Shown: positions 50,079-61,200, counted from the stretch's first letter. The stretch: 64,000 nt of DNA from Chryseobacterium sp. ZHDP1 (GCF_018603435.1 NZ_CP075682.1:3038001-3102000), one strand, 5' to 3'. Translations and numbers: made by a program. Notes: a model not told the origin generated them from the sequence alone.

Positions 50079-51458
50079 TTGGAAGAGTATTTTGGAAATG
50101 AACTTGTGAAGAAGTTCGAAGAAATGATGGAAAATAATGATGAATTCTACTTTGATACAGAAGAATTGGAAGACATCATTGTTTACTACCTGGAGCTGGG
50201 AGACTTTAATTACGCCGATATGGCGGTGAATTACGGTTTGAAGCTTCATCCCAATTCTTTGGACATTAAGATTAAAAAACTTGAAGTTCTTTTAGAATGG
50301 GAAGATTATAATGCGGCGAAAGACCTTATCGATGAGCTGAAAGGTTCTTCAATGGAAAACACAGACTTTTTGGTATGCTACGCAAAGTATTATTCGAATT
50401 TAGGAAATCCTAAAAAATCCATAGAAATTTGTAAAAAAGCACTGGAGCTGAAGGAAGAAGAAAATTTCCTCCACAACTTTATTGCGGACGAATATGTTAA
50501 TTTAGGAGACCCTTTTAACGCTCTTAAACACTACAGAAAAGCACTGAAAGAAGATCCTACGGATGAATATTCGCTGGAAAACTGCATGGTGTGCTTTGCA
50601 GATCTTAATAAGAGTGAGGAAGCTATAGCCTTTCTGAATGAATATCTGGATGAATTTGCCTATTCTGAAGTAGCGTGGTTCGAGTACGGACAATTCTACT
50701 TCAACAGAAAAAATTACGAAGAAGCAATAAAAGGATACGATTATTTGCTGGCGATCAACTCCAATTCTGTAGGAGTTTATGCCAATAAAGCAGCCTGTTA
50801 TGAAGCTTTAGGGCAGTATAAAAAAGCAATTGAAGTTTACGAAGAGATGCTGGAACTGGAATATACCAAAGCATTTACCTTCTATAAAATCGGGCTGTGT
50901 TATAAAGCTTTGAAGCAGCCTATCGTTGCCTTAAACTTTTTCCAGAAATCTTTAAGAGAAGATCCGCAGTTCTACCTTTCCATGATGGAGCAGTCGTATC
51001 TTTACGAGGAAATGGGCGGAATGACGGAAGCGTTGCACTTTGCAAGAGAAGCAACCTATCTTAACGAAAATAACCTTGATTATCAGAAAAGATTAGCATT
51101 TCTGTTCATTGATTCAGGTAAGTTCGAGGAAAGTCTTTCCTGTCTTAAAAAGCTGGTGGATGTGGAACCTTCAAGATTCTACAACTGGTACGCTTACTCG
51201 GAAGTTTTAATGCTTTTGGGAGAATATGAGGAAGCGATCATCGTTTTAAAAGAAGCTTTAAAATCACATAACAGAGCCGAATTGTATTATCAGCTCAGCA
51301 ACTGTTATTTCAACCTTAAAGATCAGGAAAAAGGCGTTGAATCTCTTCAGAATGCACTGGAGCTTGATCCTTCTTTAGTAACGGATATGCAGAAAAAGTA
51401 TCCTTTCATTAAAGATGAGGTTAAAAAAGCGAAGGCAAAAGTTAAAAAGAAAAATTAG
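50079..51458 (+). CDS. TPR-repeat protein
   Basis: A 459-residue protein built from tetratricopeptide-like repeats over nearly its full length (about 90-440). It has an acidic N-terminus (EEMMENNDEFYFDTEELED) and a Lys-rich end (KAKAKVKKKN). The start is TTG at 50079, directly after an in-frame stop; the next ATG at 50124 would remove the conserved-looking first residues. It has no signal peptide, so it is probably a cytosolic scaffold. The partner is unknown. Confidence 0.85.
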   Translation: MEEYFGNELVKKFEEMMENNDEFYFDTEELEDIIVYYLELGDFNYADMAVNYGLKLHPNSLDIKIKKLEVLLEWEDYNAAKDLIDELKGSSMENTDFLVCYAKYYSNLGNPKKSIEICKKALELKEEENFLHNFIADEYVNLGDPFNALKHYRKALKEDPTDEYSLENCMVCFADLNKSEEAIAFLNEYLDEFAYSEVAWFEYGQFYFNRKNYEEAIKGYDYLLAINSNSVGVYANKAACYEALGQYKKAIEVYEEMLELEYTKAFTFYKIGLCYKALKQPIVALNFFQKSLREDPQFYLSMMEQSYLYEEMGGMTEALHFAREATYLNENNLDYQKRLAFLFIDSGKFEESLSCLKKLVDVEPSRFYNWYAYSEVLMLLGEYEEAIIVLKEALKSHNRAELYYQLSNCYFNLKDQEKGVESLQNALELDPSLVTDMQKKYPFIKDEVKKAKAKVKKKN

Positions 51459-51485
51459 TCATTTGATTTTCTGATGACACAATAC

Positions 51486-51516
51486 AAATCCTGCATTTCT
51501 GCAGGATTTATTTTTT
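51486..51516. terminator. Bidirectional terminator between the TPR and DMT genes
   Basis: AAATCCTGCA and TGCAGGATTT form a 10-bp stem with a 4-base loop; A-rich and T-rich flanks suit both strands. It overlaps the end of the DMT gene. Confidence 0.75.
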
Positions 51517-52398
51517 GATAACATTTGTTTTTGTCCTTAAAAAGATGAGTCCGGCAATAATAATACTTGCCCCCACAAACTGTAAAACCGAAAGCTTTTC
51601 GCCATCCAGAATTCCCCAGATGATTGCAACAATAGGCATCAGTAAAGTTACCGTTGATGCAAATAATGGCGTTGAAACTTTTAACAGGCGGTAATTCATC
51701 ATCATAGCTAATCCGGTTCCGAAAATAGATAGAAGACTTACAAAAAACAGTCCCGTCAGATTACTTTCATCAAAACTGAATGTCGAGAAAAATCCGGTAA
51801 ATGTTAAAGCAATTAACGAAGGAAAAAATAAAACAAATCCAAACACAAAAGCTGATAAAACTGTTGACGAAACTTCCATAAGTTTGGATTTTACCGTTGT
51901 TGTACTTAAAGCATAGCAAAAAGTAGCCAGAAGAAGCAGTACAATAGGAATCAGTTTAAATTTTCCGCCTTCTCCGTCTCCGCCAAAAGCCAGTAAACAG
52001 ACTCCGCTGAAACTAATTAAAGTCCCGATAAGCTGTTTCTTTGTTGTTTCAAACTTCCAGATCAGAGCGCCCACAATGATCACGAAAATCGGCATCATAG
52101 AATTGATAATTCCCGCAATACTGCTGCTTACTTCTGTCTCTGCAATCGGAAACAGAAACATCGGGAAAAAATTCCCCGTAAAAGCCGCTAAAATCAGCCA
52201 TTTTAAATGCTTCTTGGGAAAAAGCTTGTATTTTGAAATTGCAACAGGCATCAGAATAATTCCTGCAATAAGTACTCGTAAAGCGCCCACCTGATAAGGA
52301 CTGAAATGCTCCAGAGATTTTTTGATCAGAATAAATGACGATCCCCAGATAATACTGAGTACAATCAGGAGGATCCATTTTTCTTTATCTGCGTTCAT
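51508..52398 (-). CDS. EamA/DMT-superfamily transporter
   Basis: A 296-residue membrane protein with about ten TM segments and two EamA-like halves. The N-terminal IIWGSSFILIKKSLEHFSPYQVG and the repeat start in the second half are typical. Members export metabolites such as amino acids or take up small solutes; the substrate is unknown. Its start overlaps the end of the aat gene by 14 bases, so the two are cotranscribed from the right. Confidence 0.9.
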   Translation of the reverse strand: MNADKEKWILLIVLSIIWGSSFILIKKSLEHFSPYQVGALRVLIAGIILMPVAISKYKLFPKKHLKWLILAAFTGNFFPMFLFPIAETEVSSSIAGIINSMMPIFVIIVGALIWKFETTKKQLIGTLISFSGVCLLAFGGDGEGGKFKLIPIVLLLLATFCYALSTTTVKSKLMEVSSTVLSAFVFGFVLFFPSLIALTFTGFFSTFSFDESNLTGLFFVSLLSIFGTGLAMMMNYRLLKVSTPLFASTVTLLMPIVAIIWGILDGEKLSVLQFVGASIIIAGLIFLRTKTNVIKK

Positions 52399-53038
52399 TG
52401 TTTTCGTATAAAATTTTTAAAAACTCTTTTTTAGGAATCATTCTGGCTCCCAAACTTTCAAGGTGATCTGTGTGAGACTGGCAGTCAATAAGTTCGATGC
52501 TGTTCTGGTATTTTTCAGCGAAATAAATAAATCCGGCTTTAGAAGCATTGCTTACTTTGGCAAACATACTTTCGCCGCAGAAAACATTTCCGATCTGTAA
52601 ACCATAAAAACCACCGACTAATTCTTCATCCCGCCACACTTCAATGCTTTTTGCCAGTCCGTAATCATGAAGCCTGATGAAAACATCCATTAATTCATCC
52701 GAAAGCCATGTTCCGGTTTGTCCTTTCCGGCTAATTTCCTGACAGTTTCTGATAACCTCTCTGAAGTTTTTATTCTCCGAAAAAGTAAAAATATTCCTGT
52801 TGAGAATTTTTCGCATCGACTTTGAGACTCTGATCTCTTTCGGAAACAGCACAAATCTCGGATCGGGACACCACCAGAGAATTTCCTCATCAGGATTATA
52901 CCATGGGAAAATTCCGAGCTGATAGGCAAACCACACCCTGTCGATCGAAAGATCACCGCCAAAAGCAATAACGCCCTCATGTCCGTCATAAACCTGCGGA
53001 TCGGGAAATGAAATTTCGTTTTCGTCTAATCGAACCAT
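52385..53038 (-). CDS. aat: Leucyl/phenylalanyl-tRNA-protein transferase
   Basis: The enzyme adds Leu or Phe to N-terminal Lys/Arg of proteins for N-end-rule degradation. The start at 53038 gives MVRLDENEISFPDP, which fits the family; an upstream ATG at 53056 adds six hydrophobic residues. WWCPDPRFVL (about 55-64) and the GGFYGLQIGNVFCGESMF segment are diagnostic. The 217-residue length fits. It overlaps the DMT gene. Confidence 0.96.
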   Translation of the reverse strand: MVRLDENEISFPDPQVYDGHEGVIAFGGDLSIDRVWFAYQLGIFPWYNPDEEILWWCPDPRFVLFPKEIRVSKSMRKILNRNIFTFSENKNFREVIRNCQEISRKGQTGTWLSDELMDVFIRLHDYGLAKSIEVWRDEELVGGFYGLQIGNVFCGESMFAKVSNASKAGFIYFAEKYQNSIELIDCQSHTDHLESLGARMIPKKEFLKILYENNERR

Positions 53039-53097
53039 TTTCAAAAAAAATCCCACTTGATAAAGCAGGATTTGTATTTTCAGTGTTATCTATTGTA

Positions 53098-53475
53098 TTA
53101 GAAAGGCAGATCGTCATCCTCGTCATCTGCGAAAGGATTCTCGTTAGAAACCGGGGAAGCAGACTGCGATGGTGCTGCCTGTGTAGGTTCTGAAGCATTA
53201 TCGAATACTTTTTCTACTCTCCATCCTGTAATGGAATTGAAGTATTTTGTTTCGCCCTGTGGAGAAACCCATTCTCTTCCTCTGATGTTGATTCCTACTT
53301 TTACATTCTCTCCTTCTCTTAAATTATCCAATAAACTAATCTTGTCAGACAAAAATTCTATGTTTATCGGTTGTGGATACTGCTCCTGCGTCAGAATCAC
53401 CATTTCTCTCTTTTGGAAACCGCTCGCAAAAGTCTGAGCATCAAATATTTTCTTTACCGTTCCTTGTAATTCCAT
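53098..53475 (-). CDS. DUF3127 protein with SSB-like acidic tip
   Basis: A 125-residue protein with an N-terminal OB-like beta domain (about 1-80; FASGFQKREMVI and INIRGREWVS) matching DUF3127. The last residues, DDEDDDLPF, resemble the C-terminal tip of single-strand DNA-binding protein, which recruits partners. A Ser/Pro/Ala linker joins the two. Single-strand nucleic-acid binding is inferred. It is upstream of aat on the minus strand. Confidence 0.85.
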   Translation of the reverse strand: MELQGTVKKIFDAQTFASGFQKREMVILTQEQYPQPINIEFLSDKISLLDNLREGENVKVGINIRGREWVSPQGETKYFNSITGWRVEKVFDNASEPTQAAPSQSASPVSNENPFADDEDDDLPF

Positions 53476-53572
53476 ATCATATTAATTAACGTTGTAAAAG
53501 TAAGAAAATCAATCGTAATAAAGGCTACGTGAAAAAAAAAATGTAAAAATTTTAATTTTTTTTCCTGAAAAG

Positions 53573-53603
53573 TTTGGAGGTAAAAGAATTTATCCTATCT
53601 TTG
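53573..53603 (+). promoter_or_regulatory. Promoter of the tRNA operon
   Basis: TTTG (53573-53576) and TATCTTTG (53596-53603) are separated by 19 bases, a textbook Bacteroidota promoter, 63 bases before the first tRNA. Confidence 0.75.
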
Positions 53604-53666
53604 CACCACTGAAAACGACAAAACGAAACAAGTTCTTTTAAAAATAAGTTTTCTTTAATAAACAAC

Positions 53667-53748
53667 GCGGATGTGGTGTAATTGGTAGCCACGCCAGACT
53701 TAGGATCTGGTGCCGAGAGGCGTGGGGGTTCGAGTCCCTTCATCCGCA
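53667..53748 (+). tRNA. tRNA-Leu (anticodon TAG)
   Basis: An 82-base class II tRNA. The acceptor stem pairs GCGGATG with CATCCGC; the anticodon loop CTTAGGA has TAG; a variable arm (TGCCGAGAGGCGT) and a GGTTCGAGTCC T-arm are present. CCA is not fully encoded. Confidence 0.95.
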
Positions 53749-53754
53749 CAGTAT

Positions 53755-53830
53755 GCGAAAATAGCTCAGCTGGTAGAGCACAACCTTGCCAAGGTTGGGG
53801 TCGCGGGTTCGAATCCCGTTTTTCGCTCCA
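53755..53830 (+). tRNA. tRNA-Gly (anticodon GCC)
   Basis: A 76-base tRNA including encoded CCA. GCGAAAA pairs with TTTTCGC, the anticodon loop CTTGCCAAG has GCC, and the T-loop is TTCGAAT. Confidence 0.95.
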
Positions 53831-53835
53831 CGCCT

Positions 53836-53919
53836 GCCCTGGTGGTGGAACTGGTAGACACGCAGGACTTAAAATCCTGTGCCTCTTTTGGCGTGCGGGT
53901 TCAAGTCCCGCCTGGGGTA
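53836..53919 (+). tRNA. tRNA-Leu (anticodon TAA)
   Basis: An 84-base class II tRNA. The acceptor GCCCTGG pairs with CTGGGGT using G-U wobbles; the anticodon loop contains TTAAAAT with TAA; variable arm and TTCAAGT T-loop are present. Confidence 0.92.
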
Positions 53920-53940
53920 CAAGCTGATTTTCAGCGATTT

Positions 53941-53967
53941 AGCTCTCTTTTTAAGAGGGCTTTTTTT
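53941..53967 (+). terminator. tRNA operon terminator
   Basis: AGCTCTCTT and AAGAGGGCT pair (one G-U) and are followed by seven T bases. Confidence 0.75.
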
Positions 53968-54232
53968 ATGTCCAAAAATCTCTGATATAATATATCCAAT
54001 ACCATAGTTGTTAAATTTTCTTTTTCCGCTTTGTTGTTATTTCCTTTTATTCTTTATTTGCAGAATTCTATTGAGCTAAAAAATTATAAAGATCAGGTCT
54101 AAATGTGATCCTTTTATTAAAATTTGAAATTGATACAATTGCTGAAGCAGATGTATCAGGCGATTATTAAAACGTTTTAAGGGCTGAATAAAATAATTTT
54201 CATTAAATAATAACCATAAAAACATGTAAACG
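53968..54232. other. AT-rich gap after the tRNA cluster
   Basis: No gene, clear promoter or att-like repeat of a tRNA 3' end is visible in these 265 bases. The region marks the step from the tRNA cluster to the LRR/A2M block. Confidence 0.45.
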
Positions 54233-56188
54233 ATGAGTACTGAAAATACAGAGAATCAAATAAATAGATCAACGGTTCTTGATGAAGAAACGCAGAAAAT
54301 TGAGGAGATCTTAGGAATAAAACCGGAAGATTACTTAAAATATAACTTACTTCAATATTTACATCTCAATGACGTCGATATTGAGGATTTTTCAAAGTTT
54401 TTACCGTACCTCGTTAAAGTAACAAAAGTAAAACTTACCAACTGTACCATTGCCAATTTTTCCGAATTGTTAAAAATAGATAGTTGCTCCAGTTTCACTC
54501 TGGATAATGTGACTTTCAGAAACAACGAGTGTAATGTAAACAGAGGATTTCCTTATGAAATCCGATTTTCAAATATGACCTTTGATGCAGGTTGTTTTAA
54601 CAGTTTCCATATATCGTCATCCGGTAAAGGATATAAGCATCTTTTTATTAATAATTGTCATATTGATAATATTCAGGAAATCAATAATATAAAAGGGCTT
54701 TATTCACTACATCTCGACAGTATAACTTTTACTTGTAACCCTACCAAGGTAAAAGAAAAATCAATCTACATGATCCATATTTTCAACTCCAAGTTTGAAG
54801 ATATTTCTTTTATACCATTTAAAAAATCAGTAACAGACATTGAGTTTAAAAACTGTAGAATCGGAAGTTTTAACGGAATTTCAGAGTTTGAAAAACTTGA
54901 AGAAATTGAAATGACTACTGATACGGTTGTTGAGAACAAGGAAGAATTAGAAAACCCTTTCAATAAAGAAATTACCTGTCAATTCATTAAGGCGGAAAAA
55001 CCATTTCGTTTAAAAAATGCAGTCTCACTCAGAAATTATATTAATGAATTAAGCTTTACCGATTTTAAAGCGAAAAAAATAAAGAATCTTGAAAATTTTG
55101 AAATGGTTAAAACTCTTTCATTTGATAAATCTGAATTTTATGTCGATGCTTTTCTGCCTATTGCCAATCAGATTCAAAAAGTGAAGATGAGAGATTCTGA
55201 GATTAAAAAACATAACTATTTCAGGTCATTCGTTAATTTGAAAAGTTTTGAATCACTCTGTTTCTCTAGAGAGAGTAAAGAGATAAAAAATTTCTCAAAA
55301 TTACTTCCGTTAAAAGATCAGCTGACGAGTCTGGATTTTTATGAACACGATGAAATAGATAAGAAAGCTCCAGATTATCCCATCGGACAATTTACTTCAC
55401 TCGAAACTTTAGAGTTAGGTTATGATATTTCTGCGAAAACGGGAAAATCTATTATGCAGTTGAAAAAATTGAAAAAGCTAAAAATAAGCACTGTAAAAAC
55501 CAAACAGATCTTCGATTTGGGACATCTGAAAAAGCTGGAGTTTTTAATTTTTAATTCGAGGACAAAGTTTATAGGATTTGAAAATTTAAAACGTTTAAAA
55601 TCTCTCAAGATCATCAATGATAAAAAGTTCGATCTCAGAACACTTCCCAAAATAGAATCTTTAAAAAGGCTGAATTTGTATGGAAATGACTCTAAAATGA
55701 AAGGGTTTAGCCGTTTCCCCAATTTGGAATTTCTTAGCCTTCAAGGAGTCGGTAAGGTGAATTTAAAACCTTTGAAAAAGCTAAAGGTTCTGGATTTGTA
55801 TAACAGTAACATCACAGATTTTTCTTCCTTTGGAAATATGCCATTTCTGGAAAAATTAGATTTATCATGTATTCAGAATAATATTGATTTGAAGGAAATG
55901 TATAAGTTCCCGAATTTGAAATGGCTGGGATTTTTAGAAAGTGAAGAACTGGATGATATTTCCGGTTTGGAGCCTTTAAAAAAGCTGGAGCGTCTGGATT
56001 TATTCCAAACCAACGTTACAGATGTGAAAGTTCTGAACACTTTACCGAATTTAAAAGAAGTGAATTTGGCAGTAAAAAATTACAAACTAAATCTCAAAGC
56101 ACAATTGGATCGTCCCGAAATAGCAGCTTATTATGCATTGCCGAGTGTTATGTTTTTCATCTGGAAAGAAGATGAATTTGGAATTTAA
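54233..56188 (+). CDS. Leucine-rich-repeat protein (paralog 1)
   Basis: A 651-residue protein without a signal peptide. The N-terminal 300 residues are diverged repeats with segments such as SFTLDNVTF and FEDISFIPFKKS; the C-terminal half has clearer LRRs (KLKVLDLYNSNITDFSS and KLERLDLFQTNVTDVKVL). It ends with IWKEDEFGI. Its neighbour at 56243 is similar throughout and ends the same way. LRRs mediate protein binding; the target is unknown. Confidence 0.8.
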   Translation: MSTENTENQINRSTVLDEETQKIEEILGIKPEDYLKYNLLQYLHLNDVDIEDFSKFLPYLVKVTKVKLTNCTIANFSELLKIDSCSSFTLDNVTFRNNECNVNRGFPYEIRFSNMTFDAGCFNSFHISSSGKGYKHLFINNCHIDNIQEINNIKGLYSLHLDSITFTCNPTKVKEKSIYMIHIFNSKFEDISFIPFKKSVTDIEFKNCRIGSFNGISEFEKLEEIEMTTDTVVENKEELENPFNKEITCQFIKAEKPFRLKNAVSLRNYINELSFTDFKAKKIKNLENFEMVKTLSFDKSEFYVDAFLPIANQIQKVKMRDSEIKKHNYFRSFVNLKSFESLCFSRESKEIKNFSKLLPLKDQLTSLDFYEHDEIDKKAPDYPIGQFTSLETLELGYDISAKTGKSIMQLKKLKKLKISTVKTKQIFDLGHLKKLEFLIFNSRTKFIGFENLKRLKSLKIINDKKFDLRTLPKIESLKRLNLYGNDSKMKGFSRFPNLEFLSLQGVGKVNLKPLKKLKVLDLYNSNITDFSSFGNMPFLEKLDLSCIQNNIDLKEMYKFPNLKWLGFLESEELDDISGLEPLKKLERLDLFQTNVTDVKVLNTLPNLKEVNLAVKNYKLNLKAQLDRPEIAAYYALPSVMFFIWKEDEFGI

Positions 56189-56242
56189 ATGATCCGTAAG
56201 AAGCAAAGTAAGATTAATATTTAAACAGAATAACCACTCAAA

Positions 56243-58174
56243 ATGAAAGAAAATCATCAAACAGATAAAACATCAGAAGCTTATAAAAGATTAAAAGAAA
56301 TTTTAGGGGAAGAACCTTGGGAAGATTATGCAAGATCAAGAATAGATCTCAAAAATTTAACAATTGACGATTTTTCTATCATCTTGCCGTGGATCAGGAA
56401 TGTAGGAAGATTGTATGTCAGCGATTCTACCATTTCCAATTTTTCAGAATTATTGAAGTTGGAGAATTGTTATTCTTTTCATTTGGATAATGTGACGTTC
56501 ACAAACAATGACTGTGAGGTAACGAGAGACTTTCCAAGTGAAATTCATTTTTCTAATATGAATTTTGATGCAAGCGGGCTGAATTGCTTTCCTACATCAG
56601 TTAGTAAAGGACACCATAGCTTTTCTATTGAAAACTGTCATATTGAAAACATTCAGGAGATAAGCAATATAGAAGGAATTTCTGTATTATATCTTGATAA
56701 AATAACCTTCACCTATCATCCAAGAAAAATAAAAGAAAAATCAATTTACAGGATTAGCATTTCCGACTCGCAGTTTAAAGATATTTCTTTTATACCCTTT
56801 AAAAAATCGGTGGGGGATATTGATTTTGTAAACTGCCGTATAGGAAATTTTGAAGGAATTTCTGAGCTTAAGGAGCTTGAAGAAATTGGATTCGATAATG
56901 ATACGATAGTTGAAGACATAAGGAAATTGGAAAATCCTTTTAATAAAAAAATTACCTGTTTTGTTTTCGTGAAAGATAAAAAGCAGCTCGATCTAAAAAA
57001 TGTATTAGGGATCAGAAATTATATTAATCATATACATTTTACCAATTTTAAAGGAAAAAAAATTGATAATCTGGAAAAATTTGAAAGGTTGCATCATCTC
57101 ACATTTGATAAATCTAAGTTTTATGTGGATGCATTTTTATCCATTGCAAAACAAATCCAGAGCGTAGAGGTTAGAGATTCAGCGATTAAAAAACATAGTT
57201 ATTTTAAGCATTTTCCTAATTTGACAAGTTTTGAATTAAACGGTTTTGGAAAAGATAGTAAAGATACCCGAATTTTTTCAAAACTGTTTCCTCTAAAAAA
57301 ACAGCTGAAAGAGCTGGAGTTTTATGAATCTCAGGATAAACCCACAAACTATCCCATCGAAAAATTTACAGGACTGGAATCTTTAAAAATAGGTTACAAT
57401 ATTTCGTTACAGACTGTGGAATCTATTCTTACTTTTAAAAAATTAAAAAAATTAGAAATAAGGATAGAAAAAACAAAGAAGATTATCGATTTGGAAAATC
57501 TGAAAAACTTGGAGTTTTTAAATATCTACAGTGAATCAAATTTATATTGTACGGGATTTGAACATTTAAAACGTTTAAAATCTTTGGAGATAAGCAGTGA
57601 CGGGAAATGTGACATTAATATGCTTCCAAAAATGAAATCACTGAAAAGATTGAGTTTTTACAGTCATGAAGATTGTGCGGTGAAAGGGCTGAGCCAGTTT
57701 CCTAATTTGGAATTTCTGAAGCTTGAACACATAAAGAAGCTGCAATTAAAAACCCTGAAAAAGCTGAAAGTTTTGGATTTGAGAAATAGTGCAATTAAGA
57801 ATTTGTCTTCCATTGAAACTTTACCATCCCTTGAAAAACTAGATTTATCTTCTCTTCAGAATAAAATTGATCTGAAAGAAATCTGGAAATTTCCCAATTT
57901 GAAATGGTTAACATTATTGGAAAGCTATGAGGTAAATGATATTTCAGGATTAGAAGCATTAAAAAAATTAGAGCGCTTGGATTTATACCAAACAAAAGTT
58001 ACAGACGTAAAGGTGCTGAATACTTTGCCTAATTTAAGGGAAGTCAATTTATTAGTGAATAATTCCAAAGAACTTAATCTTGAATCACAATTGAATCGTC
58101 CTGAAATTGCCATTTACTGTGGATTACCAAGCGTAAATTTATGGATTTGGGAGAAAGATGAATTTGGGATTTAA
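56243..58174 (+). CDS. Leucine-rich-repeat protein (paralog 2)
   Basis: A 643-residue protein co-linear with the 54233 gene. Shared segments include YSFHLDNVTF, FKDISFIPFKKS and KLERLDLYQTKVTDVKVL, and the end IWEKDEFGI. Differences lie mostly in the N-terminal 60 residues and the loops. No signal peptide is seen. It starts 54 bases after its paralog, so a tandem duplication is likely. It is followed after 80 bases by the A2M-like gene. Confidence 0.8.
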   Translation: MKENHQTDKTSEAYKRLKEILGEEPWEDYARSRIDLKNLTIDDFSIILPWIRNVGRLYVSDSTISNFSELLKLENCYSFHLDNVTFTNNDCEVTRDFPSEIHFSNMNFDASGLNCFPTSVSKGHHSFSIENCHIENIQEISNIEGISVLYLDKITFTYHPRKIKEKSIYRISISDSQFKDISFIPFKKSVGDIDFVNCRIGNFEGISELKELEEIGFDNDTIVEDIRKLENPFNKKITCFVFVKDKKQLDLKNVLGIRNYINHIHFTNFKGKKIDNLEKFERLHHLTFDKSKFYVDAFLSIAKQIQSVEVRDSAIKKHSYFKHFPNLTSFELNGFGKDSKDTRIFSKLFPLKKQLKELEFYESQDKPTNYPIEKFTGLESLKIGYNISLQTVESILTFKKLKKLEIRIEKTKKIIDLENLKNLEFLNIYSESNLYCTGFEHLKRLKSLEISSDGKCDINMLPKMKSLKRLSFYSHEDCAVKGLSQFPNLEFLKLEHIKKLQLKTLKKLKVLDLRNSAIKNLSSIETLPSLEKLDLSSLQNKIDLKEIWKFPNLKWLTLLESYEVNDISGLEALKKLERLDLYQTKVTDVKVLNTLPNLREVNLLVNNSKELNLESQLNRPEIAIYCGLPSVNLWIWEKDEFGI

Positions 58175-58254
58175 AAAAGAAAACGATTCTCCATTTTCAT
58201 TATTCAGATTAATTTTAATTTCTTAAATAACGATAAAAATATTAAAAACATAAT

Positions 58255-61200
58255 ATGATGGAAGCCAACGTGGTACAGCTTATAATTTCTCTTAGAAATG
58301 AATTTGCAGGCATACATTATGCTCGCTATTTTGAAGATAACGAAAATAATAGAATTTCCCATTTTCTGCAGAAAGTGCATGATTCGGAAGAGTCCTTACA
58401 AGAAGAAGAAAAAATACTGTACGAAATTCTCGTCAGTACTTTTGCTCTTGATTATTTCAACGCAAGTTTTTCAGGAGAAGATCTTACCAATATAGATTCT
58501 CAGGATTTGTCTCAAATTGAAACATGGACTGTACTTGACTTTAAAAACTATATATCCGAAAGTTTCAGAAAAAACGACCTGAAAAAAGAATCTCTTAAAA
58601 AGATTTCAACTGAAAAGTACAGGCAGCTTTTCAGAGGTTATGAGGAAGATATTGCTTATTATAAAACTTTGCATGACTGGTATTTAATGAGAAAAATTAA
58701 TTTTCTCTCAGACGATGTTTTTTTTACGAAGAACAAACTGAAAGAAAATGAAAATAAGATTCTTACAATCTACGATGTATTGATTAATGAAAATGAGGGC
58801 AATTCGAAGTTGTATTTTATGCACGAAAAATTGCTCTATCTCAGTTCGTTAGATAAAGAATTGAATAAAATGCAACAGTTGCAGACTATTCTGAAATCTG
58901 ATATTGACGGAGATTACAAAGTTTTAATGATGCGGGACATCATGACAATATACAGGAATGATGATAAATCCAGAGAAGCTCTTGAAATTGCAGATCAGGC
59001 AAAAAAACAGTTTCCAAAATCCCCGTTTTTACAAGAAATTCAATACAAAGAAGATTTAATGACCAGTCCTAAATTGGGACTGAATTTTGAAGAACAGGTA
59101 CAAAGCAATAAACCGATTCATATAGTAGCAGAATATCGCAATACTTCTGATTTTATTCTGAATATTTATAAAGTGAAAGGCGGTTTTAAATCTTTTATTG
59201 AGCATACAAGAGATTATTATTCCGAAGGAAAATATTACCATGAAATTGAAAAAACACTTGTCAGAAAAGAACATTATACACTTCCTCACTGTGAAATTTA
59301 TGAAGAGATGAAAACTTCTCTGGAGATTAAACCTTTATCTCCGGGATTATATGTTGCAGAATTTTCTTCAAAAGATTTAGCTGAAAGCGATTCAGTCAGA
59401 AACTATTTTTTCACAGTATCCGATTATAAAATAATTTACCATCATAAAGATGGAAATGATTTTCCGGAATCATTCAGGTTGGTAAACAGTGAAAATGGAA
59501 AACCGATTTCTAACGAGGAAATTGTTTTTTTCGAATATCTTCGAGATCAGGATTTGGTAAAACTGAATGCCAAAACGGATGATGAAGGTATCTTTAAAAT
59601 TCCGTCAGATGTAAATAATTCATATAGAAAATATCTTGTCCATCATCCAAAAACTAATGATTTTCAAATTCTGGATATATGGGGAAGAAAATTTTCAGAA
59701 GAGCAAACAAGAGATATCCTTAATAAAACCATACCGCAGATTTTTACCGACAGAGCGATTTACCGACCGGGACAAACCGTTTATTTTAAGGTAATTAATA
59801 CTAAAATAGAAAACGAAACGGAATCGGCTGTCGAAGGAATAAAACAAAAAATAGTTTTAACCGATGGAAACGAAGAGGAAATTTCTTCACAGGAATTTAC
59901 GACCAATGAATTCGGTTCTTATCACGGAAGCTTTGTTCTGCCTAAAGGAAAACTAAACGGAACCTTTGCTTTAATGATTGAGGACGGAGCAGACTGTTTT
60001 CATACTTTTCTTGTAGAGGAATATAAAAGACCGAAATTTGAGATTACTTTCGAGCCAGTAAAAGGAGAATATCAATATGGGCAAACGGTAGAACTTAAGG
60101 GGAGAGCAATATCATTTTCAGATGTTCCCCTCCGTAATATAGTTGTAAACTATGAAATTACAGAGAATGATATCCGCTGGAAATTCTTCAGCCATTATAA
60201 AAAAAGTTACGGTTACTATGGAAACTCTATACTGGGAAAGGTGAAAACCGATGAGAACGGGGAATTCACGATTTCTGTAACTTTTGAAGAAAATACATAT
60301 TTAAAAGGTCTTCAGGTAGACTGTTTTAAAATTGAAGCGTCTGTTACGGATATCAATGGAGAAACACAGTCGGCTTCTGTTGAAATAAATGTGGCTTCAG
60401 TTCCTTATTACATCAAAGCCGAAGAAATTAAAGATGCTTTTACAGACGAAAATATAAAAATTAATGTTGAAACAAAAAATTATAATAATCAGGATGTTGA
60501 AAAGCCATATCATATAAAACTTTCCAAACTGAAGTCGCCAGACAGGATTTTTAGAAAGATGTTTGAAGATAAAATTCAGAATTTATCACAATTTTCTAAA
60601 GAAGAGTTTATAGCCAAGTTTCCGCATGACTATTTTGATGAGGACGAATATAAGGAAGAGGGACAAATAGAAAAAGTGATTCTCGATAAAATCTATGATC
60701 CAAAAACAGATAACCAACAATTGGCAGCCAATTTAGATTTAGGAAAATTAGAAGTCGGGAGATATGAGTTGAAACTTTATGATAGTCAGAATAAAGAGTT
60801 GATCAAAACATCTCAGCGCTTTAATGTTTGGGATAAAAATTCCTTAAAAGAAGAAAGGGTATTTTTGAATGTTGTAGATCCAAAGAAGGAATTTTTAAGG
60901 GGTGAAAAAGCCAATATCTACGTATATTCTGCAATTCCGGATGCTTTGGTATATATCTTTTTACAGGACTGTCTGGGAAACACTACAGTTGAAATAAAAC
61001 AATTAAAAAATGGCGTATTAAACTATATTGTTGAAGTTCCTAAAAATAAAAATATTTCAGAAATTAATGTTCAGTTTCAGATCATTGCTTACAATGAAGT
61101 ACAGCATAGTGAGATTACTCTTAAAATAAAAGAAAACGAAAATCCTCTTACTATCGAAACAATAGTTTTCAGAGATAAGATTGAACCGGGCTCTAAAGAA

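Noticed and set aside
53682..53985. Two overlapping frames across the tRNA cluster
   Set aside because: They translate the tRNA genes and their spacers; the clover-leaf features explain the sequence.
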